Assembly (NCBI GenBank): GCA_019155205.2
Contig: JAHNZQ020000016.1
Location: 896,008-960,007 of the forward strand
DNA from: Gracilaria vermiculophylla
Taxonomy: Eukaryota > Rhodophyta > Florideophyceae > Gracilariales > Gracilariaceae
Direction: 5' to 3'
DNA length: 64,000 nucleotides
In this document: positions 1 to 12,398 of the stretch, one piece after another
How positions within the stretch are numbered: position 1 is the stretch's first letter
Layout of the letters: each line of letters starts with the position of its first letter
The notes under the pieces: generated by a model
The model's database searches: none
What the model was told of the DNA's origin: nothing
The model's input: only the letters and a program-made list of their open reading frames with translations
Translations under genes and position numbers: made by a program

Positions 1-3000
1 ATGTAATAGATATGGAAGAAGTCATCATCGCACCAATCAAGTTTCGCCTGAGAACAGAGCAGCAGGCCAGGGGAGGGAATGCACCAGAGGCGGCAAGTGG
101 CGGAGAGAAAGAGGTGGAGCGCAGCGGTATCCTCGCCGTGAGTCCTGGCGCAAATGATTGCCCGCAAGATTAGAATCGCGATGAAGACAACGTGCCCCAC
201 CGACGTCGCTGTGGTCTCTTGCAAGGATGTAACAGAAAAAGGCGACAGAGCAATATTTTGGCTTCATTTTCTTCAAAACCCGCTGATCGTTACCGTGTAC
301 ACTTCCATCTTCACTCCATTTTGCAGCTCTTCGGCTCGTCGCGCGCTATCGTCTAAGAGCTCCGAGTCCTTCCTTCTTCTCATCAATCTACACTTTTCTT
401 CTCTGCTTGTCTGCTTTAGACAGAGTTAGGTCAGAACGAGCAACTTCCATAATAGAAGCAGTTGCTGTTACTCTCCTGATTCACTTTCAATTCTATCCAT
501 CATCGCTTCTATGGCTACATTTTGATAAAACATTTCCTCTAAACGCTCGTATTTACCTTGAACAGATTTTCACATTACGGCGTGTTTGACGCGTTTTCTC
601 TCGTTCAGCTTAGCAGCAGCAACTTCAAAACGTTCTCAAGTGTATTTGTTAGGGTCTACAGGTGCTTGCGCTGCCGCAACATCTCTTATGATGACTAAGT
701 CATCGTCATTTGAGAATCTGTATCTGGTTTTGCACGCCTCTGTAGATAAAGAGATTATGGTGGTGGTTGCTGGCTTTGTTTGGCTATCCGACAGCAGTAA
801 AACTTCTGGATAAGGTGATATCGCATTCAAAGTGGTTGCTCATGTAATATCGTCCATATGGATCTGGTTGCGAACAAAGCGATTAGAGCATGTGAGTGTG
901 AGATTCTTTGAGGTCGGTACTCACGTGGCTTCAGTATTATCGCACTATTCACTATTCAAAACTACAGAACTCCGGCACCCCATGTTACAACAAAGCCAGT
1001 TTGCAACGCAGAAGGTGTTTTTACTCACATCCTCACGAAGTTGCGAATGTCGCGAACCGCACGCATACTGCAGCTTTCCTACGCTTGTCATCGCGTGGGC
1101 CACATCGTCGCGTGCAGCCGCCTTAGCGCAAGACTTTTCGATAACGAGGACTGCTTCACAGCGCCGCTCCCCTAGTCGAGCCCCACGCTCGCGCCGCTGC
1201 CGCTCCAATGATTCACGCCATGCCTCTGCTCGAGCATCTGCGCCTGAGCTCGTCATCCTGTCCACTCCAGCACCGGCTTCCCCTCCTGCTATTGTCTACG
1301 TTCTCTCTTCTATTCCCGCCTCTGCTTTTACTCCTGCTCCCGCGCCTGCTCCCGTTGCTGCATCCGCTGCTGCTTTTGGTGCTGTTTTGGCTGCTACTTT
1401 CGCTCCGGCTTTCCTTCCGGACAGCGCTTCCGCTCTCTCTCACTCACTCCTGCTCCATAGCTCGTTTCAGAGCCGGTAGCTACCACCCCGTTCTCCGTCG
1501 AGCTATTCAAGGGACATCTTTCGAACCCCCACAGAACTCAACCTTACAGTGAAGACCAGCGTAAGGGCGCCGTGCAACTTACATGTTCGACAGGTCTGAT
1601 GAGCAGTCGTGGGTAGGCGTACAGGCAAGGAAAGTTGCGTGGCGAATGTGCCCATTTGGAACTGTTTGGGTACATTATTTGAATTGCCACTCTCCCAAAA
1701 AGGCGGGAGAGGGCTGAGGCTCAGAAAGCTGGAAAGAGCACTGACACCGTGCCGACGCCAGCCTTCACCCCTTAAATTGGCCTCGCAGGCGGCCCTACGC
1801 CTTCAGGGGGAAGACGATATCGAACTGCCAGCCGTAAATTGTATCTATCTCCTCTAACATTGTTTCAACAGCACAGTTTGATTTTTTTTAGGATTTGAGT
1901 GGCTGACTTAAATACTGCTAATCATTTTTGAGAGCGAAACATATTTTCTTTTTTTTTGGAAAAGCATTAAGGTCTCATACTTAGAGTTGGATGGTATAAG
2001 TGTTTAAAATGATGGTCGGCACTGGTATTACATCTTCTAAAAGCAGCGCAAGTGGCGCTGAAAGAGTTTTTCGGTTTAAAAAGAGCCCAACCAAATCAAT
2101 ACTTCTAAATGTGTGATTTCTGTTACGGAAAACTACATAAAAAAAGGTTTAACCATGATTTCCATTTACAAGGTGGAAGACTAAACGAGAACTTAAAAGT
2201 TTCTTCTTTTATCGCAATATATCAAACACCGACTACAACTTGCTCGAATACGAATGTCATGGTACATTTGCAATTTTCATATCGGTTAAACGCTCAGTAT
2301 CTGTATCTCTTTTTAAGAAATATGATCTTTCTTTCTGAAGCACTTGGTTTGCTTTATCAAAATTTCGCCTTCGCGGAAAAGACTTTGCAACTGTTGCACA
2401 GGCCTGTGGGGCGACACGTCACATCTTCAATCAAAAATTGTGAAAACCGTTGGGCAAACTGCAGGGAGCTTTTGATTTCAATGCACAATATTCGTCATGT
2501 AGTTGAACAATAGTCTTCACTTCAAAACCACAGCAATCCGTGTGTTCCCGCAGCCAATCAACAGAATATGGTAAGGGGATGGCAGACCAAGTCTATATCA
2601 GGTTCGGAGCGTGAATCAATTCGAAGGGACGGGTAGCAATCTATAACCCCGTAACGGGAGTTGGATTGGGAGCCCTTTACAGTATGTGTTCAGGGAGGGG
2701 CTGGGAGTAAACCGGTGCCGTGTAACGGACAGCACTGCTGTTTGCTTGCATACGTGCAAGCCCCGAAGATAACCACTGCTGCTGGCAGCACGATAGCATT
2801 CGACTTCGCCTCCCAGCTTCGGGGTTCAAGCCTGCCTTTCACGGCAGGAAGAATAACTTCCTCCCACTCGATGTTGCCACAGGCTCTCAGACCTCTTATG
2901 TTTCGCCATGGAGGAAAACCCCCGTTGGTATTTTGAACAAAATCGTGTCTCTCTTGCTCTTCGATTATAAAAATACAATTCACAACGTCCTTGTTATGCC

Positions 3001-3461
3001 GAGCCGCTTTTGACCCTCAGCGAAGGGCTCAGCGAGCCATCTCGCGAATCACGCCGTGTGTAAAGCTCGAGGATGCCAGAGAGCCACCGAGCCTTACATC
3101 TTCCCTGCAAGCCGCCACTGTCTCTCCGACTCAACGGAAGCAGTGAGCTCGCTGGTCAAAAAGTGAAGGAAGGACCCGTCCGAGGCATCCAAGGGATGGG
3201 GATAAACGCGACAGACGTGCCAACGCTCTTTTCCAAGAAGCGGATCCGGCTTCCCTGCGACGCGAAGCGACGCGCTGCAGCTGTCGGACGCAACACTCCT
3301 TTACACATACGTTCGCCACGACCAAATGTAACCTAAAGCGTCGTAAGGGCTTGTTTCTGATCTCCCTACTTCCAGTTTGACTTCAAAAAAAAAAAATGCC
3401 AGTGTACGGTACGTCATTGGCCTTCGATCACTGGAACTTAAAACGATTTCGAACATTTTGG
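1..3461. other. Gene-poor left flank, no intact gene
   Basis: This 3.4-kb stretch downstream of the kinase gene has only short open frames with no family resemblance I recognise. Positions 1130-1480 are a GC-rich, low-complexity run of degenerate GCT/CTG-like triplets, which explains the alanine/proline-rich open frame there. Positions 1860-2520 are AT-rich with a 134-codon open frame (2109-2513) of no recognisable type. Positions 420-840 may hold a broken transposon-associated gene, listed separately. The rest looks like decayed intergenic DNA. Confidence 0.5.
420..840 (-). pseudogene. Possible relic of a Myb/SANT-like, transposon-associated protein
   Basis: On the minus strand an open stretch (839 down to 636) encodes RYRFSNDDDLVIIRDVAAAQ, which resembles the first helix of the Myb/SANT-like domains found in proteins of fungal, oomycete and algal repeat families: an acidic pair, then Leu/Ile and Arg-Glu/Asp-Val. 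After an in-frame TGA the same frame goes on with ERFEVAAAKLNERKR, which fits the next helix. Further stops and frame changes follow, and another frame near 330-400 reads KDSELLDDSARRAEELQNG, similar to the acidic LLDD segment usual after this domain. If correct it is a non-functional fragment. The match is by eye only. Confidence 0.3.
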
Positions 3462-6400
3462 TCACCCCATATTCTTATTCGAATTGTTGGTGACCGGGTC
3501 AGCGACAAGAGCACTGCGTTCCCGATCCCCAATCTTTCCGCGTTTCCGTCTCGATGCCCCAGGCGTTTGAAGTCTGCTGGACGGATATTGAATGCCTACT
3601 TCACGAACAAAATTCGAGCGAACTTGCTCATAGAATCTATGAAAAGATTCAGTGTCTGTTTTGCCTCGGTCTGCTTTAGACCGTCTAAAAGCGACCGTGC
3701 GAAACCCATCCTCCGATTCAACCACTTCTATACCAGCATGAAGGTTCCAACCGCCCATGGACTTCTCGCACTTAATCTTCTTCCTGGTGTCTTTATTCAC
3801 CTTTACCTCCGCTCCCATGTTCCTCAGCACAGTTGCCAATATCCTTATTATAACATCTGTCGGTAATGATGATCTGAACTGAGCGTGGTGCTCTCCCAAC
3901 CGATGATTCTTGGCCTTCATGTTGTGGAGAACTCCTAAAAGCTTATGTGCCATGCCATTTTTACGATCTGACGTGTAGTATTCCACGTCGTGCATTCCCA
4001 TTGAGGTTGCCATGTTGGATTTGCGCTTTCTATAATCGAGGCTCGATCTTCCGGTTCCTTCAACTCCGTTTCTGCCGCCACTCAGGTCCATTCCGACATT
4101 CCTTCTCAAACCTTCGTTAGCAACTCCAACTGAACCTTGACTAGCATATTCGTTGTTGCTTCGTCCCCTTCTCGAAGCATTGTTAACAGACTCCCTGAAC
4201 CTACCTGGTACATAATCTGAGGGTAGTGCAGTGTTGTTTGACAAATTACGAATTGCACCAGTCCCACCTCTTCCGTTGTGCTGGCCGCCCCAGTTGCCAG
4301 CAGCACCGCTTCCATGATGTCTCCAACTCGGTTGTTCGCCATTACGTGGAGTGTGCATCGTTGAAGCCGAACTGGATGAGCTGGGAGCATTTCCTGATGG
4401 GTATGGAGGGACGTATGAAGTGTGATCCTCTGCGTTGTTCATCATACGAAGAAGGTCATCTGCAAGATTTGATTCTTCTCGTCCACTGTGATGCTCTCGT
4501 ATCATACGCTGCAGGTCCTTCAGTTCATAGCCGGTGGTTGGGTCCTCAGCTTCCACATGCTCAGATCCTCCAGACGTATAAAAATCAGTGCGATGGATCC
4601 ATTGGTTTAGCAAATCAGACATTTCGCGACGACGAGCAATGTCACAGGCACGTGGTCCGCTTGCCTCAACCACTACAGGGCTCCAGGACAGTGGTTCTTC
4701 TTCGCTTGAAATGTCAGTGGCAGCCAGCCGAATATTCCCAACACGATTGTCTCCCATGTTCTGATGCCCTTCGTCTCGCCCATCTCCTTCCTCCTGTAGT
4801 CGACGGCCTTCTCCACCTGATGGTAAAGCCTCACTTAGAGCCATGTGCTCAAACATGTGCAGAAAGCTGCTGAACAAATTAGCTCGATCTTCTAAGTTCG
4901 AAATTTGCTTCAGTTCCTGAACTGTTAGCAGCATATCCTTTCGTAAATCCGTTGCAAGCTCTCTTGACACAGGTTCCGATGACCCTCTCCATTTTGTAAG
5001 CATGCCCCAATGATGTCGAAGAAGCAGTTCAGCTTGAAGAGATTTTCCGTTTAACGTATTAAGATCGTCCCTTGTCGACTGATATCCGTTTGAGGCGGAG
5101 CGCCCATTTGAGTACCAAGCTGCGCTTCCTCCGCCTAGACCTCCACGAAGCGTATCGGGACTGCTGGGAACCCCATCATTCATTCCCCCGTGTCTAACGT
5201 TCCCGTACCCAGGCGAAACCGACCGAAAACGGTCATATGATGACGGACCACTCACTGTCGACGGAGAGTAGACAATTGATGGGGATGACGGAACTTCTGG
5301 AGTTCGGGACGGCCGTAAAGATCTCTGGTCATATCTGGTGGGAGGTCTAGGAAGCGCAGACAATGAAGAGCTTCCGTTCTCGAGGGGGTTGGCATATGCT
5401 GGAATCGGGCTCTGTCTGGTTGCACCCAAGAGTTCGGATCTTTGACGAGCTGCCATTTGCTGAGGCCGAGACGGAAGATGAAAACGATCATTGTGTTTCC
5501 CATATAATGCCTGGCGCGGATCGAGAGGCATTTCCAAGGGAAGCGCTGGCTTTTCCTCATAATCTTCGACGCTGTCGTCCTCGCTGGTTGACCCCTCCTC
5601 TACATCACGAGGTTCTTGGACATTCGGAAAACTGGTGGGCGACATTCCGTTCAAAACGACGGAGCTCGGTAAGGGATGTGCTTTCGAATTTAAGGTCCTA
5701 CTGGTGGATATGGTTGGCATTCGAGAACCAGAGGCAGGAGATCTTCGGCTGGGAGACTGTGAATGATAGGACTTGCCGGGTAACGGATTCGGAGGCGATT
5801 TGGGAGAATTGTCTGACACCTGCGCGGCGGCAAGGGCGGCTTTGAAGGCGGCATTAGCTGTAGCCGCTACCTGCCGACGGGCAGGAGTTACCGGCCGATC
5901 ATGGACTCTGGTAAAGACCTCCTGAGTGGGTGGGGTTTGAGCGCGAGCTTGCTCATGTAGCGCCGATCGCGGCAAGGGAGAAAGCGGAGCATATGGTTGT
6001 TCCTCTCTACTCCTTATCGACCCTGATGGCGGCCGACTCTGTGAGTAGATATTTCGGGGGTTGCCTGCATCAAACAACTGCATTGGAGAACCTTGAGTCC
6101 TCCTCCTCTCACTATTCGCGGTCAAAGGTTCGGTGCGTGACTGATTTGCGGCCATCTCCCTCCCTTCTGGGATCGACGAATGTCTTGAGCCTGCAGATGG
6201 TCCTGAGTTGCTCCCCATGGTTGGTGCTGAGTAATCATTTCCATTGGCACTCGAGATGGGGTTTTCGGACTTGGACATGTCCTTCTTGGATTTCCTGAAG
6301 AACGGTGTCTTCTTCAAAAGGCGGGCATCATCGCCATCGTAGTCGATAAGAAACCAGGGGTGGCGCTTGACATCGGGAAGATCGAAGCGCTTCTTCGGAT

Positions 6401-7565
6401 CTCGAATGAGGAGATTCTCAAGCAAGTCTCGGGCGCTTCGAGAGATAAACGCCGGATACTTGACTTTGCACGCGAGAATCAAGTCGTAGAGCTTCTCCGT
6501 GTCTTGCTCGAGAAAAGGCAGGCGGCCGCAAAGAAGGGCATACAAGATAATTCCACAGGACCATGCGTCGACTTTGGAGCCCGTGTAGCCTTCCTGCGCA
6601 ATATCTATGATTTCCGGGGCGCAGTAATCTGGGGTTCCGCACTGAGTGTGCAACAAACCCGTGTGTACATCTATGCCTTTCATGGAAGAGAAGCCAAAGT
6701 CGGTAATTTTGATGTTTCCCTCCTCGTCAACGAGAAGGTTTTCCGGCTTGAGGTCACGATGGACAATGCCCTTCTTGTGGCAAAAATGAATACCATCCAC
6801 AAGTTGTTGGAAGTAGTGGCGGGCGGTGTTTTCGTCGAGTCGCCCCTTGTTGATGCGTTCGAAGAGCTCTCCACCGTTGACGAGCTCCATTACAATGTAC
6901 AGTCTCTTGTCCGAGGTGAGCACCTCGAACATCCTTACAATGTGACGGTGCTTTAAGCTGCGCATGATGTAAATCTCGCGGCGTACCTGATGAGCGAGCT
7001 CGTTGGCTCGAATATCGCTCTTCTCCATGACCTTGATGGCCACGCGCATGCCGGTGGGTTTGTGCACAGCCATCTTAACCCTGAGGCATCGAGGAAGGAA
7101 GAGGAATGCACAGAGGGCAAAAAGGTAAAACGGTTAGTATGTGAACGAGAGCAGAAGATGAAAGACCAAGAGCAAAACGGTGCGCACCGTGACGAAAAAA
7201 ACTTACTTGCCGAAGGCTCCCTCGCCAATTATTCCGTACATGGTGTAGCTGCCGACAGTTGTATTAGGAAGTGCACCCTCCGGAGGTCCGTAAAGGCATC
7301 CTGGGATGGGATGCAGGGTGAGATTCTTCAAAATGTCATCGTTCGGTTTGGTTTTAGCGGCAGCGTAAGACTGCGGAGCTCGGAGGAGTGCGTTGTCTGA
7401 CGGGGAACTGGGATCGGCAACGGTGGGAGGGACGGACTGTTGGGCGGCAGACGGAGGGGAAGGGGCGCCAGAGGGGGGCGGTGCAGAGCGCGACGACGGC
7501 GAAGGCATCGAAGGCGGCATGTCGGGGGGCAAAGTGGCGAGGGGGGCGCGGTTGATGAACTGCAT
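3462..7565 (-). CDS. CAMKL/SNF1-related Ser/Thr protein kinase with C-terminal KA1-like domain
   Basis: Two exons: 7565-7207 and 7080-3462, with a 126-bp GT-AG intron (7206-7081). The intron lies just after the glycine loop, and splicing restores GEGAFGKVKMAVHKPTG, giving 1,325 residues. The start at 7565 (MQFINRAP) is the first ATG of the exon-1 frame; the longer frame upstream begins at GTG in a GC-rich tract. The kinase domain spans about 107-367, with VAIK lysine near 136, HRDLKPEN aspartate near 229, DFG near 247 and activation-loop Thr near 265 (LLHTQCGTPDY). About 800 low-complexity Ser/Pro-rich residues follow. The last ~140 contain a KA1-like segment (NMGAEVKVNKDTRKKIKCE). The family phosphorylates proteins in energy, polarity and stress signalling. 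All catalytic residues are present. The exact subfamily (SNF1, KIN1/MARK or CIPK-like) is unresolved. Confidence 0.9.
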
Positions 7566-9757
7566 GGCGCGAGACGACGGACACGGAGGCGCAACGCGAC
7601 GGGGGCTCGCGATGGGGAGCGCTCTCAAGTGACCGCCGCTGCGACGGTGTAGAGCGAGGGCGGGGGGCCGGGGGGGGGGAGGGGGGGGGCGGGAAGTGAG
7701 GGAGCGGAGGCGGGGCGAAAAGGAGGGCGTGCGGCGGCAAAGGCCGGGGGCGCGGGGCACTGGCGGGGGAGGGGCGTGGCGGCGGAGTGGCACGCACTGG
7801 CGTGTTTATGATACGGAGGTTTGGGGACTGCTGCAGCGGGCGCCATGGGTGGCGCGCGCCTGGCGCAACGCACGCACGCAGTTTGGTGCGCGCGAGCGCT
7901 GGCGCGGCACGAAGAGCAGGCACGCGTGCCGGGCACCGGTGCGTCGCGCGAACGGTAACTTTGCTGCACACGCCGCGTGCGCTGTAACGTGCGTGCCGTG
8001 GCCATGCGCGTGCGAGGCGCGCGCGGCGCTGCGCTGCACGTGACGAATCGCGCACGCCGCGCGGCAGAGACAGCGGCGCGCGTGTAAGCGGCGGGCTGTC
8101 AGCCGGGCTTGGGCGCGCTGAGCGCCATTGGCGCAGCGGCGGTGGCGCCGGTGGTGTGCCGCTCTTTTTTTGGAACGGCGCGTACGCGTGGGACCGGTGC
8201 CCAGCGCGCGTATCGGCGCTTGGCTGCGCTTGAATCGCGCGCCAGCTCATCAGTGGCGGGAACCATCGCCGCCCCGCAGAACGCCGCCCGCGCGCCGCTA
8301 GCGCTGCGCGCGTCTGCAGCACGCGTGGCCGCCGTCTCCGTTGTCCAACCGCTCTGCGCCGGCCGCCAACACAGTCAGCTTTGCTCCCCCGCCCTTCACG
8401 CACCCCAAGCGCGGATGCGCCGTATGCACACCGCAGCGGCACACGCAACCCGTGACGCGCCAACGAAACCGCACAGTCTGAAGCGTGCTCTCGCGCCGGC
8501 GCACTCAAGCTGCGCTTTTTCCAGCGACGGATAAACAAGGCGCACCAGCGGTTCCCGTCCAAGCTGTACTGTGTTGTGCTACCGCTCATAACGAAGCTCA
8601 GCTGCGTGGCCCAAGTATTACGGGGTAGCCAAGCAAACGTCTGATCTATCAGCTGCTGCTGCTCGCCTCGGGTGCTTCTCCGCCAATTAGCATGCGCGAC
8701 GTGGCCGAGATTTCATTTCCTTCCATGTGCAAAATCACCTGCCCGTCGTTTCTCCTTTTTTGAACTTCCTCCCCCTCGATATCGTGCTTCGCATTCGTAC
8801 TTTGCTGCGTTCACGCTTTACATGTTTGAATCCGCCCACTCCCATCTGTTTGCCGCGCCAACAGTCCGGCGGAGCAGTGCTCCCCTGTCGACGCGCAAAG
8901 CCTGTTTCAAACTGTCAAACGTTCTTCCGCCCACCGCACGCTGTGCCTCCTCGCCGCAATTCAACCTCACTGTTTCGCCTGCGTCCACCACAGAATCGTG
9001 CTGCTGACCAGTCATCCAAATACGTTCAAACCTGTTACCACACCCAGTGCCAGAACGTGTCAGTCAGCTCGGCATCCCCAGTGCGTCCGCAACACCTGCA
9101 TAACTTGCACACCAAGTTCATACACTCTCTTAATTCCACAACAGTACAGTGCTCCCGTCACAGCGTTCTCATCCAATTGGTTCGCTCCATGCCCCATTCA
9201 CCTTTTGACCTTGCCATTTCCAACCGCCCCCCGCCCGTTTCACTCTCCTTGACACCACCCATCTCCCCGCATCCCATTTTCTCGCATCCACTTTCTTGAC
9301 ACCCTGCCATATGTCACTACGCAATGTAGTGTTCTCCCAATCGCCGCTGTTTGCATACAGTGCACACCTACGCGCAAACGGCAGCGATTAGTGCTATGGT
9401 GCCACAAAATGCATCAACAGTAAATACTTGACTGTTACAGATGCAATCTCATCAAAGAATGCGCCGATAATGGCGCAGCCCTGTGAAACATCATTCGATT
9501 GCATTTGCAACGTCTATTATATCAACTCATTCCCTTATCATTGTTTGTTATCTCTGCGTCTCGGTTTAGCCTAGTTATGTAGCTCAACGTCACAGTTTAA
9601 TCGTCAAATACCCGTACAACTTCTTTTCTATTATGTACCCTGCTTTAATTCCTACCACAACCGACACCTGTCCTACCCATATGTATCGTTCCTCAACAAC
9701 GCCATCATCTTGTTCGGAAATTCCACCTGTCGAACAAGCATCTTCCTTGTGTGTTAG
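7566..9757. other. GC-rich promoter island of the kinase gene, then ordinary spacer
   Basis: Positions 7566-8500 upstream of the kinase start are very GC- and CpG-rich, and open frames on both strands there are composition artefacts (Arg/Ala/Pro-rich, no domain). From about 8600 to 9757 the composition becomes normal and pyrimidine-rich on the plus strand. This part holds no convincing gene and includes the 3' flank of the Spo11-like gene, which ends at 9758. Confidence 0.5.
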
Positions 9758-11035
9758 TCAAAGGCCACACTTCTCTTCCCTTTCCTTCGGGTCTAGTCCA
9801 GTGAAGGTGCCGTGCGTGCTCGATAACTCTTCACATCGAATTCTGCACAGTACGTAGTCAACAAGCCCGCATCTTTCCAATCGCGCTGCGCTGTTGCAAG
9901 CAAGCGCTTCCATCTCAAACTTTGTCTGGTGCACCTTCATCACTTTAGCCTCCAGCATTAGCGCTTCTCTAGCGCTCAATCCTCGATCCCCGTTTTGGCC
10001 CCAACGCTTCAGCATGCCATCGAGCAATATGTTTTCTGCGTCGTTCAATCGCAGTATTTGCGAATCTCGCAATCCAAACATTTTGCCAAAATCAGAGTGT
10101 CTGACTCCAAGCCAATGAACCTTGCGGCCTCGAAGACTCTCCAGGTAACAATTGGCAATGCTAAGCCCATGCGGATCAGCATCTGTTAATAAATATATTG
10201 GGAATCTTCCCTCCGCCCCTTCCTGCGCATCGCACATTGTGCGAATAAATAGTCGCGTTCCAAAATCTGGGTAACCTGCAAAATTCTGCATTAGATCTGC
10301 TTGGTGGAGGTCATGATATGCTCTAACCTTGTGCGCTTCGCAAACAACTCACGTACCTTTTCCTGTTACAATCACAAATGAAGAAAGGGCTCCATGCGCT
10401 CGAGACTCGTCAATCAAAGAATGAAATGCAGCTTCTTTCTCCACCCTTTGTTTTAGGATTACTACCAATGTCAGATACATTCATTACAGGTTTTGAACAC
10501 AACGAAGCCACACGACATTTAAAAAAAAGGAAGCACATCCAACGTACACAATCACACCACGATTATCAGCAACTACATGCGTTAAACGCTCTGGTCTTGC
10601 AGGTATCAAACAGCCTGTATCCCCAAACATGCCCACGTCGATCGAATTCCCAAATTCGTCGTTGTACGATACTTGACCAACCACTAAACCCTTGGGCACA
10701 GCGACTATGTTGAGTTCGTTTCTACCAACATTCAGAGAAGAACTTAAGAAATGCAAAGCCCGGTCGACAGATGCAGGGGTCGGGAAAAGGGGGCGGCACA
10801 AGTAAAATACATCTCTCTTTGTCAACAGTTTTCCAGAGGAGATATTGCAATGGGCGAGAAAAGCGATGTACGAAATCCGAAGCACAATCTTCCGGTCATG
10901 AGACAAGAGTGGCAGAGCAAAGTGTTTATCCTCTTGATTACACTTCTCACCCAAGATTAAATGTTCAACAGCATGAAGGGTGATTAATTCCAACTTTTCC
11001 AAGATATTGCTTGTTGTGCCGGAAGTTGCTTCCAT
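9758..11035 (-). CDS. SPO11: Spo11/Topoisomerase VI A-subunit family protein
   Basis: Three exons: 11035-10548, 10445-10357 and 10275-9758, split by GT-AG introns of 102 bp (10547-10446) and 81 bp (10356-10276). Splicing gives VIVVEKEAAF and TGKGYPDFGTRLF, both hallmark Spo11/Top6A motifs, in a 364-residue protein close to the usual 360-400. The catalytic tyrosine of the winged-helix 5Y-CAP domain is Y78 in KRDVFY. The Toprim metal site is E165 with D224 and D226 (LLTDADPHGL). The family makes a transient tyrosyl-linked double-strand break: Spo11 starts meiotic recombination, while Top6A decatenates DNA in plants and red algae. Intact active residues argue for a working gene. Meiotic Spo11 versus a Top6A paralogue cannot be settled here; the ending KVHWLGVRHSDF reads more like Spo11. 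It lies 185 bp downstream of the Nudix gene. Confidence 0.9.
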
Positions 11036-11220
11036 TACTCACCTTGCGGACCCCTTCAACAAAGATGTATGTTTTCCTCGTGTTTGATCAGAAGATGAAC
11101 CACAGTATTCAGAGCAGATATTGCTGATATTTCTCTTCTTTGAGAAGGTTATTGAAATTCTGAACGTGAATGAACGATGTCATTCCCGTTTGGAATTTTC
11201 GATTTGGGGCACCTGAAGCT

Positions 11221-12096
11221 CTAACGTTGAACATGCATTACTGCACTTTCGTTTCGAAGATGCCGAAAAATCGATCTGATGTGAAAAGTTAGGTCCCATA
11301 ACTTGTAAATCAAAGTAGCACCGAACCGAAACGGAGGGTGAACATGAGGCCGATCAACTCTCGGGATACCAAACGAATCCAGTACGTCTCCCAAGCAGTC
11401 TAACGATATTCCCCATAATACAGAGCATGGAGCATCCACATTCGGGACCTGAACCATGTCTACAGCATGAGGAAGTACATCTAGTGCTGGCATTTCCAAG
11501 TGTTTAAAACCTAGCTTTCGAAGAACTGCGTTTGCCATGTGAAGAACCGAGAATTTATTCATCTCCGGTATGAGAATAGGGCGCTTTGTCACGTTGGTGG
11601 ACCATCGATGTAGATGCGATAATGGAACCCAAAAGGCCGATGCGACTTCCGCGTGGTCCAAAGCCATTCCGGAGTAACCTGAGTCTTTTTGAAGAAACAC
11701 AAAAGCGGACAAAACTCCTCGTTTGCGCTGATTCACAACAATCGAGCGGTCTTGAATTCGAGAGATGAACACGTATGCAGATGAATTCAGGTCCAGTCCC
11801 ACCTCTTCTTTGGTTTCACGAAGTGCAGTCGAGAGGTCATCGGTATCTTGAGGGTCATACTTTCCGCCCGGAAAGGCTATGTGTGCAGACCATGGGTCTC
11901 CTTCTCTGGGTGCGCGCTGAATGAACAACAGATCGAGAGGCACAGACACAGATTCTGACGTTGAAGGACGAAAAACCATCGCAATTGAAGCTCTCCAAGA
12001 CCCTTCTTGTATTATCGGTTTGGGAAATCGTCGCTTGAGGCTTTTAACATACTCACATATGACATTGTTTTCCATGGAAAGAGCATCGGCCATCAT
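11221..12096 (-). CDS. Nudix hydrolase, CoA diphosphatase-like (NUDT7/8 type)
   Basis: A 291-residue single-exon protein; the first ATG is at 12096, with in-frame alternatives at 12093 and 12075. AHIAFPGGKYDPQD followed by LRETKEEVGL (about residues 71-101) is a Nudix box in which R93, E94, E97 and E98 match the REUxEE core. The acidic position before it is Asp rather than Glu. The preceding LLFIQRAPREGDPWS and the FPGGK sequence are typical of the CoA pyrophosphatase subgroup, which hydrolyses CoA and acyl-CoA to phosphopantetheine and 3',5'-ADP, often in peroxisomes or mitochondria. The C-terminal ~130 residues are an extension with no domain I recognise. No clear peroxisomal tripeptide is visible (it ends MHVQR). 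The substrate is inferred from family only. Confidence 0.85.
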   Translation of the reverse strand: MMADALSMENNVICEYVKSLKRRFPKPIIQEGSWRASIAMVFRPSTSESVSVPLDLLFIQRAPREGDPWSAHIAFPGGKYDPQDTDDLSTALRETKEEVGLDLNSSAYVFISRIQDRSIVVNQRKRGVLSAFVFLQKDSGYSGMALDHAEVASAFWVPLSHLHRWSTNVTKRPILIPEMNKFSVLHMANAVLRKLGFKHLEMPALDVLPHAVDMVQVPNVDAPCSVLWGISLDCLGDVLDSFGIPRVDRPHVHPPFRFGATLIYKLWDLTFHIRSIFRHLRNESAVMHVQR

Positions 12097-12398
12097 GGGA
12101 CAAGACACAAGGGGCTGTAATAGTCGCGAGCCTGAAAGGCTAGTAAAGGTTTACCGTTAAACTCTACGCCACATTTCGTCCTCGGAGCTTTTTCAACGCC
12201 TAAATTTGCTTTCGATTGTGCATTGGGTATTTACAAATTGTAGGCCTGGATCTAATGGACGTCATCCACCGAGGGAAGATTAGTTATATTTCTCAGACGT
12301 CAATGATTTTAGTTAAGAAATGTTAGACCTCATATTCAGATTACGTTAATTCTGCATCGATAGCAGATTGTGTGATTCACATACGCGTGACATCAACT

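Noticed and set aside
832..1479. A 215-codon plus-strand open frame
   Set aside because: Its second half is Ala/Pro/Ser low complexity from a degenerate GCT-like triplet run and the first half has no recognisable motif.
2109..2513. A 134-codon open frame in AT-rich DNA
   Set aside because: No start context, domain or codon signal; length can arise by chance over 3 kb of six-frame DNA.
7354..8589. Long minus-strand and plus-strand open frames in the GC-rich kinase promoter
   Set aside because: Several frames are open at once, rich in Ala, Arg and Pro, with no domain; a property of base composition.
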